64,000 nucleotides of DNA from Rhizobacter sp. SG703 (GTDB taxonomy: Bacteria > Pseudomonadota > Gammaproteobacteria > Burkholderiales > Burkholderiaceae_C). The position numbers were made by a program, and so were the translations under genes. The stretch covers positions 372,001-436,000 of the forward strand of contig NZ_JAAZQK010000007.1 in NCBI RefSeq assembly GCF_012275445.1. Reading direction: 5' to 3'. The notes under the pieces were generated by a model. That model saw only the letters and a list, made by a program, of their open reading frames with translations, was not told the origin of the DNA and did not search any database. Below are positions 11,608-22,911 of the stretch, piece after piece (the stretch's first letter is position 1; every line of letters starts with the position of its first letter).

Positions 11608-12492
11608 ATGTTCAACCAACTCGGCGTGATCGGTGTCGGCCTGATGGGCGGCTCGTTCGCACTCGCCCTGAAGCGGGCCGGGCTGGTCAAGCGCGTGGTC
11701 GGCTACAGCAAGTCGCCGTCCACCACCGAACGCGCCCGCAAGATGGGCGTGATCGACGTGGCCGCCGAATCGGCGCTGCTCGCGGTGTCGGGCTCCGACA
11801 TCGTGCTGATGGCGGTGCCGGTGTCGGCCACCGAAGCCACCTTCAAGGCGATCCGCCACCTGGTGGAGCCGCACGTGCTGTTCATGGACGTCGGGTCGAC
11901 CAAGCGCGACGTGGTCGACGCCGCGCGCCGCGTGCTGAAGGAGCGCGCCAGCGCCTTCGTGCCGGCGCACCCGATCGCCGGCAAGGAAGTGGCCGGCGTC
12001 GCGCATGCCGACGCCTCGCTGTACACCGGGCGGCAGGTCATCATCACGCCGCTGCCGCAGACCTCGCCGGAGCTGGTGCAGAAGGCCACCGACGTCTGGT
12101 CGGCGATCGGCGCGCAGGTGCTGCGCATGACGGCCGAGAACCACGACGCCGCGTTCGCCGCCGTCAGCCACCTGCCGCACATGCTGGCCTTCGCGTTCTT
12201 CAGCTCGGTCGCGAAGCAGCCGGCGGGCAAGGACTTCCTGTCGCTGGCCGGCCCGGGTTTCCGCGATTTCACGCGCATCGCCGCGAGCGACCCCGAGGTC
12301 TGGCGCGACATCCTGATGTCCAACCGCGAAGAGATCCTGAAGCAGTCGATGCGCTTCCGGCACACGCTGGATGCGCTCGAGCACGTCATCAAGACCGGCA
12401 ATGCGGAAGCGCTCGAAGGGCTGATCCGCAATGCATCCGAAGCGCGCTCCGGCTGGCAGATGGGTGCGGGCAAGCCCAGCTCGTCGCGCTGA
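11608..12492 (+). CDS. tyrA: Prephenate dehydrogenase
   Basis: A 294-residue NAD(P)-dependent enzyme that oxidatively decarboxylates prephenate (or arogenate) for tyrosine synthesis. The Rossmann motif GVGLMGGS is at residues 8-15, and HPIAGKEVAGV plus AVSHLPHMLAF are the substrate-pocket motifs of the family. It follows pheA by two bases. In many Burkholderia-type genomes an aromatic aminotransferase (hisC-like) gene lies between pheA and tyrA; none is present here. The last part has no ACT domain. Confidence 0.93.
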   Translation: MFNQLGVIGVGLMGGSFALALKRAGLVKRVVGYSKSPSTTERARKMGVIDVAAESALLAVSGSDIVLMAVPVSATEATFKAIRHLVEPHVLFMDVGSTKRDVVDAARRVLKERASAFVPAHPIAGKEVAGVAHADASLYTGRQVIITPLPQTSPELVQKATDVWSAIGAQVLRMTAENHDAAFAAVSHLPHMLAFAFFSSVAKQPAGKDFLSLAGPGFRDFTRIAASDPEVWRDILMSNREEILKQSMRFRHTLDALEHVIKTGNAEALEGLIRNASEARSGWQMGAGKPSSSR

Positions 12493-12576
12493 AATCGTCG
12501 CGCAGAGACACGTCGCACTGCATTCCTGACTGACACCGCAGCGCGATGGTGCGCTGCCTCCGGCCGCCCATCGACC

Positions 12577-14601
12577 ATGTTCTCGACACCTTTCATCGAC
12601 CTTCCACCGCTGGCCAGTGCCGACGGCAGCGTCCGCCTGCCCGGCTCGAAGAGCATCTCCAACCGCGTGCTGCTGCTGGCCGGGCTCAGCGCCGGCACCA
12701 CGGTCGTGCACGACCTGCTGGATTCCGACGACACCCAGGTGATGCTCGCCGCGCTGCGCGAACTCGGCTGCGGCGTCGAGGCGGACGGCAGCGCCTGGCG
12801 CATCACCGGGCTCGGCGGGCGGCTCGCGACGCGCGAGGCGAGCCTGTTCCTCGGCAACGCCGGCACCGCGATGCGCCCGCTCACCGCCGCGCTGGCGGTG
12901 CTGGCCGCGACGCAGAACGGCCGCTTCGAACTGCGCGGCGTGCCGCGCATGCACGAGCGCCCGATCGGCGACCTGGTCGACGCGCTGCGCCAGCTGGGGT
13001 GCAACGTCACCTCGCTCGGGCAAGAGGGCTTCCCGCCGCTGCGGCTGGCGGCCGCGGGCACCCGGCTCGACACCGCGCGGCCGATCCGCGTGCGCGGCGA
13101 TGTGTCGAGCCAGTTCCTGACCGCGCTGTTGCTGGCGCTGCCGCTGGTGTCGGCCGAGCATGCGGTGACGATCGACGTCGACGGCGAGCTGATCTCCAAG
13201 CCCTACGTCGACATCACGCTGAACCTGTTGGCCCGCTTCGGCATCGCGGTGCAGCGCGACGGCTGGCAGCGCTTCGTCATCCCGCAGGGCAGCGCGTACC
13301 GCTCGCCGGGCAGCATCCACGTCGAAGGCGATGCGTCGTCGGCGTCGTACTTCGTCGCGCTGGGCGCGATCGCGGCCCATGACGGCCGGGCGCTGCGCAT
13401 CGAAGGCGTCGGCGACGACTCGATCCAGGGCGACCTGCGCTTCATCGACGCTGCCCGTGCGATGGGCGCCGACGTGCGCTGCGGCGCCGGCTGGCTCGAG
13501 GTGCGCCGCGGTGCCTGGCCGCTGAAGGCGATCACGCTGGACTGCAACCACATCCCCGATGCGGCGATGACGCTGGCGGTGATGGCGCTGTACGCGACCG
13601 GAACCACCCGCCTCGACAACATCGCCAGCTGGCGCGTGAAGGAGACCGACCGCATCGCCGCGATGGCAACCGAGCTGCGCAAACTGGGCGCCACCGTCAC
13701 CGAAGGGCCCGACTTCATCGAGGTCACGCCGCCGGCCACCTGGCGCGCCGCGGCCATCCACACCTACGACGACCACCGGGTGGCGATGTGCTTCTCGCTG
13801 GCGGCGTTCAACCCGGTGGCAGCGTCAGCAGGCGACGCCAGGGGCGTGCCGGTGCGCATCCTCGACCCGCGCTGCGTCGCGAAGACCTTCCCGGACTACT
13901 TCGAGACGCTGTTCGGCGTCGCGCAGCCTGGCCCGGCCGGCGTGCCGGTGATCACGATCGACGGGCCGACCGCGTCCGGCAAGGGCACGCTGGCGAGCGC
14001 GGTCGCGCAGGCGCTCGGCTACCACTTCCTCGATTCCGGCGCGCTGTACCGCGCGACCGCGCTGTCGGCCCGCGAGGCCGGCATCGCCGACACCGACGAG
14101 CCCGGCCTCGCGAAGGTCGCCGCCGGGCTGCAACTGGCTTTCCACGACCAGCGCATCTGGCTGGCCGGCCGCGATGTGAGCGACGACCTCCGCCAGGAGC
14201 ACATCGGTGCGATGGCCTCGAAGGTGTCGGCCTGGCCGGCGGTCCGCCAGGCGCTGTACGAGCTGCAGCTGTCGCACCGCCGCCTGCCCGGCCTGGTGGC
14301 CGACGGGCGCGACATGGGCACCGTGATCTTCCCCGGCGCCGACCTGAAGATCTTTGTCGTCGCGAGCGCCGCGGTGCGGGCCGAACGGCGCCATAAGCAA
14401 TTGATTTCTAAGGGAATTTCGACTAGTATCGATGACCTTCGAGCCGACCTTGAAGCGCGCGACGCCCGGGATCAGAACCGGGCGGTCTCGCCTTTGAAGC
14501 CGGCCGAGGGCGCGAAGGTGCTCGACAACTCGGCGCTGACCATCGACGAATGCGTCAAGGCGGTGCTGGATTGGTGGGCAGCTTCGCAAACCTTCGGTTG
14601 A
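12577..14601 (+). CDS. aroA-cmk: Fused EPSP synthase - cytidylate kinase
   Basis: A 674-residue fusion. Residues 1 to about 450 are 3-phosphoshikimate 1-carboxyvinyltransferase, with [27 protein letters not shown] and the catalytic region [16 protein letters not shown], ending in the family terminus [10 protein letters not shown]. Residues from about 456 are cytidylate kinase, with P-loop GPTASGKGT near 462-469, [11 protein letters not shown] and [17 protein letters not shown]. The first part makes EPSP for chorismate; the second phosphorylates CMP/dCMP. The two halves are separated only by a short GVAQPGPAG-type linker in one uninterrupted frame. The final Cmk segment contains an AT-rich patch that looks like a promoter (14401-14429). 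Confidence 0.95.
   Translation: MFSTPFIDLPPLASADGSVRLPGSKSISNRVLLLAGLSAGTTVVHDLLDSDDTQVMLAALRELGCGVEADGSAWRITGLGGRLATREASLFLGNAGTAMRPLTAALAVLAATQNGRFELRGVPRMHERPIGDLVDALRQLGCNVTSLGQEGFPPLRLAAAGTRLDTARPIRVRGDVSSQFLTALLLALPLVSAEHAVTIDVDGELISKPYVDITLNLLARFGIAVQRDGWQRFVIPQGSAYRSPGSIHVEGDASSASYFVALGAIAAHDGRALRIEGVGDDSIQGDLRFIDAARAMGADVRCGAGWLEVRRGAWPLKAITLDCNHIPDAAMTLAVMALYATGTTRLDNIASWRVKETDRIAAMATELRKLGATVTEGPDFIEVTPPATWRAAAIHTYDDHRVAMCFSLAAFNPVAASAGDARGVPVRILDPRCVAKTFPDYFETLFGVAQPGPAGVPVITIDGPTASGKGTLASAVAQALGYHFLDSGALYRATALSAREAGIADTDEPGLAKVAAGLQLAFHDQRIWLAGRDVSDDLRQEHIGAMASKVSAWPAVRQALYELQLSHRRLPGLVADGRDMGTVIFPGADLKIFVVASAAVRAERRHKQLISKGISTSIDDLRADLEARDARDQNRAVSPLKPAEGAKVLDNSALTIDECVKAVLDWWAASQTFG
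14401..14429 (+). promoter_or_regulatory. Candidate sigma-70 promoter for rpsA inside cmk
   Basis: TTGATT (14401-14406) and TAGTAT (14424-14429) are spaced by exactly 17 bases in an AT-rich island inside the GC-rich kinase coding region. No gene start is close by except rpsA, about 310 bases downstream. rpsA of E. coli is also transcribed partly from promoters in or near cmk, which supports this reading. Confidence 0.6.
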
Positions 14602-14740
14602 AGCCGGCGCAAGCCGACCCCAACTGGATCGATCGGCCCGCTGCCTTCCCTCCTGCATCGCTCTCGCCTCAACGAGAGACCTGCGCCGAGGCAGCGGATC
14701 TTCAACCCAACCGCAACGCAAGTTGCACCCGGAAATCCAC

Positions 14741-16459
<1,719 letters not shown>

Positions 16460-16500
16460 GTCCGACGTTCATCGACCGACCCTGAGGATCAACAGGACCC

Positions 16501-16833
16501 ATGACGCGTTCCGATCTCGTGACCAGGCTGGCAGAGCAGTTCAGCCAGCTGACGCATCGCGACACCGAGTTCGCCGTCAAGACCATCCTGGATGCGATGT
16601 CCGATGCGCTCGCGCGCGGGCACCGCATCGAGATCCGCGGGTTCGGCAGCTTCTCGATCAACCGCCGCCCGCCGCGGGTGGGGCGCAATCCCCGCTCCGG
16701 CGAGCAGGTGGTGATCCCCGAGAAGCTCGTTCCGCATTTCAAACCCGGCAAGGCCTTGCGCGAAGCCGTCGACGAGCAGGTTCCGCTCGAAGACGACCAG
16801 CCGATGCCGATCACGCCGCTCACCGGCACCTGA
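16501..16833 (+). CDS. ihfB: Integration host factor subunit beta
   Basis: A 110-residue DNA-bending protein that with IhfA forms IHF. The HU/IHF arm motif [22 protein letters not shown] is intact, with the proline-containing beta-arm tip at [17 protein letters not shown] starts the protein and a GAGGATC site lies upstream at about 16482-16488. The C-terminal extension after KALREAVD is about 15 residues longer than in E. coli. rpsA-ihfB is a conserved pair. Confidence 0.96.
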   Translation: MTRSDLVTRLAEQFSQLTHRDTEFAVKTILDAMSDALARGHRIEIRGFGSFSINRRPPRVGRNPRSGEQVVIPEKLVPHFKPGKALREAVDEQVPLEDDQPMPITPLTGT

Positions 16834-16843
16834 TCGCCGACCG

Positions 16844-16930
16844 GAGCGGGCCGAGCGCCTGGCCGCTCCCAGCCGGCCCGCGTCCCCTCGGGGGACCGCC
16901 CGGTGCACTCGACGGGCGCGGGGTCGTCAT
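16844..16930 (+). repeat. Structured intergenic repeat, family C, copy 1
   Basis: An 87-base element between ihfB and lapA beginning GAGCGGG and ending GTCAT. It matches the element at 62971-63059 along its whole length. Complementary blocks can pair (GCGGGCCG with CGGCCCGC), and the other copy keeps this stem with changed bases (GCGGGTCG with CGACCCGC). It sits directly before the start of lapA, as the other copy sits before ugpQ. Confidence 0.7.
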
Positions 16931-16943
16931 AATCGTCGGCTAC

Positions 16944-17273
16944 ATGATGCGCATCGCCGTCTGGCTCTTCCGGGCCTTCATCTTCTTCAGTTTGTTCGCC
17001 TTCGCGCTGAACAACCAGCACGACGCTGCCGTGCGCTGGTTCTTCGGCCAGGAATGGCATGCCCCGATGGTGTTCGTCGTGCTGGGCGCCTTCGCGTTCG
17101 GCTGCGCCTTCGGCGTGCTCGCGATGGTGCCGAGCTGGTGGCGCAACCGCCGCCTCGCGCAGCGCCGCCTGCGCCGTCGCGGCGACCACCCCGAACTGCT
17201 CGACAGCGCGTTGTCGCCGTCGTCCGAGCTCCCCACCCGAACCGATTCCCACCCCCCGCGCGATGGACTTTGA
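16944..17273 (+). CDS. lapA: LapA-domain (DUF1049) inner-membrane protein
   Basis: A 109-residue protein with two membrane helices (about residues 4-20, IAVWLFRAFIFFSLFAFAL, and 38-60, MVFVVLGAFAFGCAFGVLAM) and a basic C-terminal tail (RNRRLAQRRLRRR). This is the LapA/YciS type partner of LapB in control of lipopolysaccharide synthesis. The end of the gene overlaps lapB by 11 bases. The two ATG codons at 16944 and 16947 are equally likely starts. Confidence 0.88.
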   Translation: MMRIAVWLFRAFIFFSLFAFALNNQHDAAVRWFFGQEWHAPMVFVVLGAFAFGCAFGVLAMVPSWWRNRRLAQRRLRRRGDHPELLDSALSPSSELPTRTDSHPPRDGL

Positions 17274-18414
17274 CTACCAGTGGTTCCTGCTCGGCCTGCC
17301 GGTCGCGTTCGCCCTCGGTTGGCTGGGTTCGCGCCTGGACCTGCGCCAATGGAAGCGCGAGCAGCGCGATTCGCCGAAGGCCTACTTCAAGGGCCTGAGC
17401 CTGTTGCTGAACGAGCAGCAGGACAAGGCGATCGACGCCTTCATCGAGGCCGTGCAGCAAGACCCGGACACCTCCGACCTGCACTTCGCGCTCGGCAACC
17501 TGTTCCGCCGCCGCGGCGAATACGAACGCGCGGTGCGCGTGCACCAGCACCTGCTGAACCGCGCCGACCTGCCGCGTGCCGACCGCGAACGCGCGCAGCA
17601 TGCGCTGGCACAGGATTTCATGAAGGCCGGGCTGTTCGACCGCGCCGAAGAGGCCTACAAGGCGCTCGAAGGCACCGCCTTCGACACCGAGGCCCGGCTC
17701 GCGCTGCTGACGCTGCACGAGCGCTCGCGCAACTGGCGCTCGGCGGTCGAGGTGGCGCAGAAGCTCGAACGCAGCGGCACCGGCTCGTTCGCGTCGCGCA
17801 TCGCGCACTACTGGTGCGAGCTGGCCATCGATGCCGATGCACGCCAGCAGCAGGCCGATGGCGACGACGCACTGCGCCGTGCGCGGGCCGCGGCCCCGCA
17901 GGCGGCCCGGCCGATGGTGCTGGCCGGCCAGCGCGCGTTGGCGCGCGGCGCCCATGCCGAGGTCATGCAGGCCTGGGGCGAGCTGATGACGACGCACCCG
18001 GTGGCCTTCAACCTGGTCGCCCGCGACTACGCAAACAGCGCGCTCGCCGCCAGCGACGCCGCCGGCGCGCTGGAGCGGCTGCGCGCGTTGTACGGCCGCG
18101 CGCCGACGATGGACCTGCTGGCCGCGATCACGCTGCTCGACCCCGGCGCCGCGGTGCAGCGCAGCCGCCTGCTGGCGCACCTGCAGACGCAGCCCAGCCT
18201 GTCGGCGGCGCAGGAGCTGCTGCGCATCAGCGCCGGCGACACGCTCAGCAGCGACGAGACGCAAGGCCTGCGCGAGGCCATCGGCCGCGCCGCGAAGCCG
18301 CTGCAGCGCTACCGCTGCGCCGCCTGCGGCTTCGAGGCGCAGCACTATTTCTGGCAATGCCCGGGCTGCCTGAGCTGGGACACCTACCCGCCGCAACGCC
18401 TGGAGGATTTGTGA
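17263..18414 (+). CDS. lapB: Lipopolysaccharide assembly protein LapB
   Basis: A 383-residue inner-membrane-anchored TPR protein. One N-terminal helix ([19 protein letters not shown]), several TPR repeats from about residue 35 onward ([21 protein letters not shown]), and a C-terminal rubredoxin-like zinc ribbon with CAAC and CPGC. LapB works with FtsH to control LpxC turnover and so balances lipopolysaccharide and phospholipid synthesis. It overlaps lapA and its stop overlaps the next gene start by one base, so the genes are coupled. Confidence 0.93.
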   Translation: MDFDYQWFLLGLPVAFALGWLGSRLDLRQWKREQRDSPKAYFKGLSLLLNEQQDKAIDAFIEAVQQDPDTSDLHFALGNLFRRRGEYERAVRVHQHLLNRADLPRADRERAQHALAQDFMKAGLFDRAEEAYKALEGTAFDTEARLALLTLHERSRNWRSAVEVAQKLERSGTGSFASRIAHYWCELAIDADARQQQADGDDALRRARAAAPQAARPMVLAGQRALARGAHAEVMQAWGELMTTHPVAFNLVARDYANSALAASDAAGALERLRALYGRAPTMDLLAAITLLDPGAAVQRSRLLAHLQTQPSLSAAQELLRISAGDTLSSDETQGLREAIGRAAKPLQRYRCAACGFEAQHYFWQCPGCLSWDTYPPQRLEDL

Positions 18415-19361
18415 TGACGGCTTCGATCGATCCCGATCGCCTGGCGCGCGCCCGCGTGCTGATCGTCGGCGATGCGATGCTCGACCGCTACTGGTTCGGC
18501 GCGGTCGACCGCATCTCGCCGGAAGCGCCGGTGCCGGTGGTGCGCGTCAACCGCGAGGAAGAACGCCTGGGCGGCGCGGCCAACGTCGCGCTGAACGTCA
18601 AGACGCTGGGCGCGCAGGCCACGCTGCTGACGGTGGTCGGCAACGACGAGCCGGCGCAGAAGCTGCAGCGGCTGCTCGAGCAGCACGGCGTCAACACGGT
18701 GCTCGGCCACGACCCGCAGCTCTACACCATCGTCAAGCTGCGCGTGATCGGCCGTTCGCAGCAGCTGATCCGCGTCGACTTCGAGAACCAGCCCGACCAC
18801 GAGGTGCTGACCGCGATGCTCGGCGACTACGAGCGCGAACTGGCGCGCCACGACGCGGTGCTGTTCTCCGACTACGGCAAGGGCGGGCTGACGCACATCC
18901 CGCGCATGATCGAGCTCGCACGGGCCGTCGGCAAGCCGGTGCTGGTCGACCCGAAGGGCAGCGACTACAGCCGCTACGCCGGCGCGACGGTGATCACGCC
19001 GAACCGCGCCGAGCTGGCGCAGGTGATCGGCGCCTGGGGCAGCGAAGCGCAGTTGCACGAGCGCGCGCAGGCCTTGCGCCGCGCGCACGGGCTGTCGGCG
19101 CTGATGCTGACCCGTTCGGAAGAAGGCATGTCGCTGTTCGACGAGGTTGGCGGCAGCGACGGCCACACCCGCGTGCCGGCGCAGGCGCGCGAGGTGTTCG
19201 ACGTCACCGGCGCCGGCGACACCGTGATCGCGACGCTGGCCGCGATGCTCGCCTGCGGCGTCCCGCTGCGCGAGGCCATGCCGATCGCCAACCGCGCCGG
19301 TGGCATCGTCGTCGGCAAGTTCGGCACGGCCAGTGTCAGCTACGAGGAGTTGTTCGAATGA
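18414..19361 (+). CDS. hldA: D-glycero-beta-D-manno-heptose-7-phosphate kinase
   Basis: A 315-residue PfkB/ribokinase-type kinase corresponding to domain 1 of HldE (RfaE). [14 protein letters not shown] near the N-terminus and [14 protein letters not shown] near the C-terminus are the PfkB signatures. The nucleotidyltransferase domain of HldE is absent, so this is the stand-alone HldA form, and a separate adenylyltransferase must be encoded elsewhere. The enzyme makes heptose 1,7-bisphosphate for the lipopolysaccharide core. It overlaps lapB by one base and hldD by four. Confidence 0.92.
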   Translation: MTASIDPDRLARARVLIVGDAMLDRYWFGAVDRISPEAPVPVVRVNREEERLGGAANVALNVKTLGAQATLLTVVGNDEPAQKLQRLLEQHGVNTVLGHDPQLYTIVKLRVIGRSQQLIRVDFENQPDHEVLTAMLGDYERELARHDAVLFSDYGKGGLTHIPRMIELARAVGKPVLVDPKGSDYSRYAGATVITPNRAELAQVIGAWGSEAQLHERAQALRRAHGLSALMLTRSEEGMSLFDEVGGSDGHTRVPAQAREVFDVTGAGDTVIATLAAMLACGVPLREAMPIANRAGGIVVGKFGTASVSYEELFE

Positions 19362-20350
19362 AGGTGGTTGTCACGGGCGCGGCCGGCATGATCGGCAGCA
19401 ACATCGTCCACGGGCTCAACGCGCAGGGCATCGACGACGTGATCGCCGTCGACGACCTGACCGACGGCCCGAAGTACCGCAACCTGCTGGGCGCGAAGCT
19501 CAGCGACTACTTCGACAAGGGCGAGTTCTACAAACGCTTCGCGAACGGCGACTTCGGCAAGGTCGACGCGGTGCTGCACCAGGGCGCCTGCTCCGACACG
19601 ATGGAGCACGACGGGCGCTTCATGCTCGACACCAACTACCGCTGCTCGAAGGACCTGCTCGACGCCTGCCAGGCGCAGGGCACGCGGCTGCTGTATGCGT
19701 CGTCGGCGGCCACCTACGGCGGCAGCGACAGTTTCCGCGAGGAGCCGGCATTCGAGCGGCCGCTGAACGTGTACGGCTATTCGAAGCTGCTGTTCGACAA
19801 CGTCGTGCGCCGCATGCTGCCGCACAACCGCAGCCAGGTCGCAGGCTTCCGCTACTTCAACGTCTACGGCCCGCGCGAGCAGCACAAGGGCCGCATGGCC
19901 TCGGTGGCCTTCCACCATTTCAACCAATTCCGCGAGACCGGCAAGGTCAAGCTGTTCGGCGAGTACGGCGGCTATGGGCCAGGCGAGCAGAACCGCGACT
20001 TCGTGTTCGTCGACGACGTGGTCGCGGTGAACCTGTGGTTCCTGCAGCACCCCGGGCAGAGCGGCATCTTCAATCTCGGCACCGGCCGCGCGCAGCCGTT
20101 CAACGACGTCGCCGAGGCCACGGTCAACGCGTCGCGGGCACTGAAAGGCGAGCCGGCGCTGCCGCTGGCCGAGCTCGTCGCGAAGGGCTTCATCGAGTAC
20201 ATCGAGTTTCCGCAGGCGCTGGTCGGCAAGTACCAAAGCCATACCCAGGCTGACCTGTCGAGACTGCGCGCAACAGGTTGCGACCATGCGTTCACCGACG
20301 TGGCCGGCGGTGTGAAGCGCTACGTGGACTGGCTCGCAACGACCCGCTAG
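19358..20350 (+). CDS. hldD: ADP-L-glycero-D-manno-heptose 6-epimerase
   Basis: A 330-residue extended short-chain dehydrogenase that interconverts ADP-D,D- and ADP-L,D-heptose. The Rossmann motif [12 protein letters not shown] is at the N-terminus and the catalytic YGYSK lies near residues 143-147, with [17 protein letters not shown] typical for HldD. It overlaps hldA in ATGA. Together with hldA, lapA and lapB it forms a lipopolysaccharide-core group at the end of the gyrA-rpsA run. Confidence 0.95.
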   Translation: MKVVVTGAAGMIGSNIVHGLNAQGIDDVIAVDDLTDGPKYRNLLGAKLSDYFDKGEFYKRFANGDFGKVDAVLHQGACSDTMEHDGRFMLDTNYRCSKDLLDACQAQGTRLLYASSAATYGGSDSFREEPAFERPLNVYGYSKLLFDNVVRRMLPHNRSQVAGFRYFNVYGPREQHKGRMASVAFHHFNQFRETGKVKLFGEYGGYGPGEQNRDFVFVDDVVAVNLWFLQHPGQSGIFNLGTGRAQPFNDVAEATVNASRALKGEPALPLAELVAKGFIEYIEFPQALVGKYQSHTQADLSRLRATGCDHAFTDVAGGVKRYVDWLATTR

Positions 20351-20354
20351 AAAG

Positions 20355-20366
20355 GTGCATCTGTAC
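20355..20366 (+). promoter_or_regulatory. GTRCATCTGTAC motif upstream of the ComEA-like gene
   Basis: GTGCATCTGTAC lies five bases past hldD and about 90 bases before the ComEA-like start. Closely similar sequence occurs twice on the other strand at 38851-38862 and 38963-38974. The 12-base core is a near dyad (GTACA, two bases, TGTAC), which suits a protein binding site. The binding factor is not known to me. Confidence 0.35.
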
Positions 20367-20458
20367 CGGTCGAGGCCGGTCAACGTTCCTGGGAAAGGCC
20401 TCGTTAGGCCGCGGAGTTGTCAACCGGCAATTCATCAACCTTCCAGGAGAGGATCACC

Positions 20459-20761
20459 ATGTTCAAGAAGACCATCATCGCCACGTTGCTGGCGTTGTTC
20501 TCGGCAGTGGCGTTTGCGGCCGGCGTCGACATCAACAAGGCGACGCAGGCCGAACTCGAAGCGGTCAAGGGGATCGGTCCGGCGATGGCCACGCGCATGT
20601 TGACCGAGCGCAAGAAGGGCGAGTTCAAGGACTGGACCGACGTGATGGGCCGCGTGAAGGGCGTCAAGGACCACCAGGCCGCGAAGCTGTCCGATGCGGG
20701 GCTGACGGTCAACGGCGGGGCCTACAAGGCTGCGGCCGGCGCCAAGGACGCGAAGAAGTAA
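20459..20761 (+). CDS. ComEA-like helix-hairpin-helix secreted protein
   Basis: A 100-residue protein: signal peptide (MFKKTIIATLLALFSAVAFA) and a single HhH DNA-binding module, VDINKATQAELEAVKGIGPAMATRML, the ComEA pattern. ComEA-type proteins bind incoming DNA in the periplasm during natural transformation; short single-domain versions like this are frequent in Burkholderiales and may have other envelope roles. AGGAGAGG stands seven bases before the ATG. A terminator follows. Confidence 0.85.
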   Translation: MFKKTIIATLLALFSAVAFAAGVDINKATQAELEAVKGIGPAMATRMLTERKKGEFKDWTDVMGRVKGVKDHQAAKLSDAGLTVNGGAYKAAAGAKDAKK

Positions 20762-20770
20762 TTCACCGCG

Positions 20771-20827
20771 CCGGGCCACGAGCCCGGTCGCTGCAACGCC
20801 TCGCTCATCGCGGGGCGTTTTCGTTTT
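20771..20827 (+). terminator. Terminator of the ComEA-like gene
   Basis: Two hairpins follow the stop codon: CCGGGC/GCCCGG (20771-20787) and AACGCC/GGCGTT (20795-20819), the second followed by the tract ttttcgtttt. This ends the long plus-strand run that began at gyrA. Confidence 0.75.
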
Positions 20828-21115
20828 CTGTCTGTGCGCGCAAGTTGCGGCTGTGGAGTCCGTGGAGCGCCAATCAGGGTGGGGCGCCGGAGCTGGCTGG
20901 TTTCATGGCCCGCGTGCGCAGCACGCTTCGTGGACTGACTGTCCCCGACTGTCTGAGCACAACGAACGAAGTGAGTGGAGGGAGTTTCGGCGACGGGCCT
21001 TGAAACCAGTCAGCGCAGGGGAGTCATCGCCCCACAGGGGCGATGACCGCTCCGTCCGGCGAACCACGGTCTCCCCGTCCACGCCTTCGCACCCACCGCC
21101 GAACGACGGGCAACC
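20828..21115. other. Non-coding stretch between convergent genes
   Basis: No convincing gene lies in the 354 bases between the ComEA-like gene and the convergent patatin gene; the open frames here have no family resemblance. The stretch holds the terminator above and a perfect 11-base inverted repeat, GTCATCGCCCC-aca-GGGGCGATGAC (21022-21046). Part of the sequence (tgtccccgactgtctgagca and the following purine-rich block) has the look of an intergenic repeat. Confidence 0.6.
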
Positions 21116-22306
21116 TCACTGAACAAGCCAGCCGAAGAAGCGCGCCACTTCCTCCCGCCGCTTCAGCGTATCGGCAACGCCAAGAGCCACGAGTTCACGG
21201 GTGTACGGCGCCTCGAACAACAGGTAGCTCGCGAGCGCCGCCCCCCGTGTATCGACCCCGCGGCCCGACACCCCCACGCCGCGCAGCAACGCGCGCACCG
21301 GCGCCGGCAGGCTCGCCAGGTGCTTGCCCGCGAGGTCGTCCAGCCGTTCGCTCGGCGCGATCACCAGCACGTCGATCGGCCGCAGGCTGGTGCGCGCCAA
21401 GGCCTCGGGCGGCAGCAGCGACAGCGTGTTGTTGACCCGCTGCAGCCGCTCCACGTCCACCGCCAGCGCATCCAGGAAGATGTTCGACAGCGCATGGCCG
21501 GCGATCTGCGCGATGTTCGGGTACTCGCCGTTCACCCGCCGCCGCCCCGGCGGTTCGTGCATGCGGCCGGCACCGACCACCAGGATGCGGCTCGCCCCCA
21601 GGTGCACCGCCGGCGAGATCGGCGCCGACTGCCGCATCGAGCCATCGCCGAAGTACTCGAGCATGCCGTCGAAGTTCAACGGCACCGCGGGGAACACGAA
21701 CGGGATCGCGGCCGACGCCAGCAGGTGCGGCACCGTGATCGCATCGCGCACCGCGACACGCTGCGAGCGCGTCCACGGCACGATGTCCTGCACCGAATCG
21801 TAGAAGGTCACGTGCGTGCCCGAGCTGTAGCTCGACGCGGTGACCGCCAGCGCCTGCAGGTGCCCGGCCGTCATCAGTTCGTGCAGCCGGCCCACCGACA
21901 CCATCTGCGTCAGCAGTGCCTCGAGCGGCGAGTTGTCGAGCAGCGAGCGCGGGCGCGCACGGCGCCAGCGCGCGATCACCCAGCCGATCGACATCATCGT
22001 CAGCCAGCGCGCGCCGGTGCGGATCACGCCGAACGAATCGGAGCGGTACACCTGCTCGGCGCGGAAGTTCTCCCACACCGAGCACAGCGCCGCGACCGCG
22101 GCGTCGAAATCGTCGCAGTGGCTGGCCAGCGCGGCCGCATTGATCGCGCCGGCCGAGGTGCCGGTGATGACGGGAAAGGGATTGCTGCGGTCGTCGGGCG
22201 AGACCTCGCGGCGGATCTGCGCAAGGGCCTTCAGGACGCCGACCTGGTAGGCGGCACGGGCGCCGCCTCCGGTGAGGATCAGGCCCGTGGTGGGTGGTGG
22301 CGGCAT
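21116..22306 (-). CDS. Patatin-like phospholipase
   Basis: A 396-residue serine hydrolase with the patatin catalytic dyad: Ser51 in GTSAG and Asp221 in FGDGSMR, plus the oxyanion loop TGGGARAAYQVG at residues 12-23. Patatin-like enzymes deacylate phospholipids; this type without a signal peptide or barrel is cytosolic or membrane-associated. The C-terminal third carries a basic, Arg-rich helix region (ALLRGVGVSGRGV). It is a single gene with its own start, separated from the next minus-strand gene by 74 bases. Confidence 0.88.
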   Translation of the reverse strand: MPPPPTTGLILTGGGARAAYQVGVLKALAQIRREVSPDDRSNPFPVITGTSAGAINAAALASHCDDFDAAVAALCSVWENFRAEQVYRSDSFGVIRTGARWLTMMSIGWVIARWRRARPRSLLDNSPLEALLTQMVSVGRLHELMTAGHLQALAVTASSYSSGTHVTFYDSVQDIVPWTRSQRVAVRDAITVPHLLASAAIPFVFPAVPLNFDGMLEYFGDGSMRQSAPISPAVHLGASRILVVGAGRMHEPPGRRRVNGEYPNIAQIAGHALSNIFLDALAVDVERLQRVNNTLSLLPPEALARTSLRPIDVLVIAPSERLDDLAGKHLASLPAPVRALLRGVGVSGRGVDTRGAALASYLLFEAPYTRELVALGVADTLKRREEVARFFGWLVQ

Positions 22307-22380
22307 GGGGCCCGAGTGTAGTCAGGCCGCGCGCACCGCCGGATCGGGTTCAGCCCGGAGCAGCCGGTGTCGCACCGATC

Positions 22381-22821
22381 TCAGCGGCCGCGGTGGTCGT
22401 CGCGGTCGTGGTCGTCGTGCCGGTCATGCTTGTCGTGCCCGCGGCCATGGCCGCGGCCGTGGTCCTCGTGGCGGTCGTGGTCATGCTCGTGCTCGCGGCG
22501 CCAGTGCTCCTGGTACCAGTCCTCGCGCACGAAGTAGACCGGCTGGCCGCAGGCCGCGTACTGGCCGCAATAGCGGCCCCAGTTCTTCTGGTGGCCCGGA
22601 GGCACGCGCAGGTAGATCGGGCGGCGCTCGACGACCACCGTCGGAGGCTGCTGGATGATGATCGGCTGCGGGTTGATGACGACCGGCGGCGGCGCATTGC
22701 CGATGTCGATGCGGCCATAGACGCCGGGCTGGTTGACGCTGACCGACACGCCGACGTTGGTGCCCGCATACGCGGACACGCCGGCGGCAACCAGGGCGAT
22801 GAGGGTGATGGCTTGTTTCAT
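22381..22821 (-). CDS. Secreted protein with His/Asp-rich tail
   Basis: A 146-residue protein. A signal peptide covers about residues 1-19 (MKQAITLIALVAAGVSAYA). A hydrophobic, Pro/Val-rich middle (VVINPQPIIIQQPPTVVVE) precedes a compact domain with two cysteines (GRYCGQYAACGQPVYFV), and the last 40 residues are almost only His, Asp, Arg and Gly. The tail should bind divalent metals. AGGAG stands before the second ATG (22821), which decides the start. I do not recognise a named family; a role in periplasmic metal buffering is inferred only. Confidence 0.7.
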   Translation of the reverse strand: MKQAITLIALVAAGVSAYAGTNVGVSVSVNQPGVYGRIDIGNAPPPVVINPQPIIIQQPPTVVVERRPIYLRVPPGHQKNWGRYCGQYAACGQPVYFVREDWYQEHWRREHEHDHDRHEDHGRGHGRGHDKHDRHDDHDRDDHRGR

Positions 22822-22911
22822 GAACATCTCCTGCGAGTGACTTCGCGCTGATGATGACTTCAAAACGTTTCTGCGGCGTTGAGTGCCGACTCACGAACAG
22901 CCAACTGGTGA

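Noticed and set aside
20853-21122. 89-residue plus-strand frame between the ComEA-like gene and the patatin gene
   Set aside because: It has no ribosome site, follows a terminator and runs through an inverted repeat; no protein features are visible.
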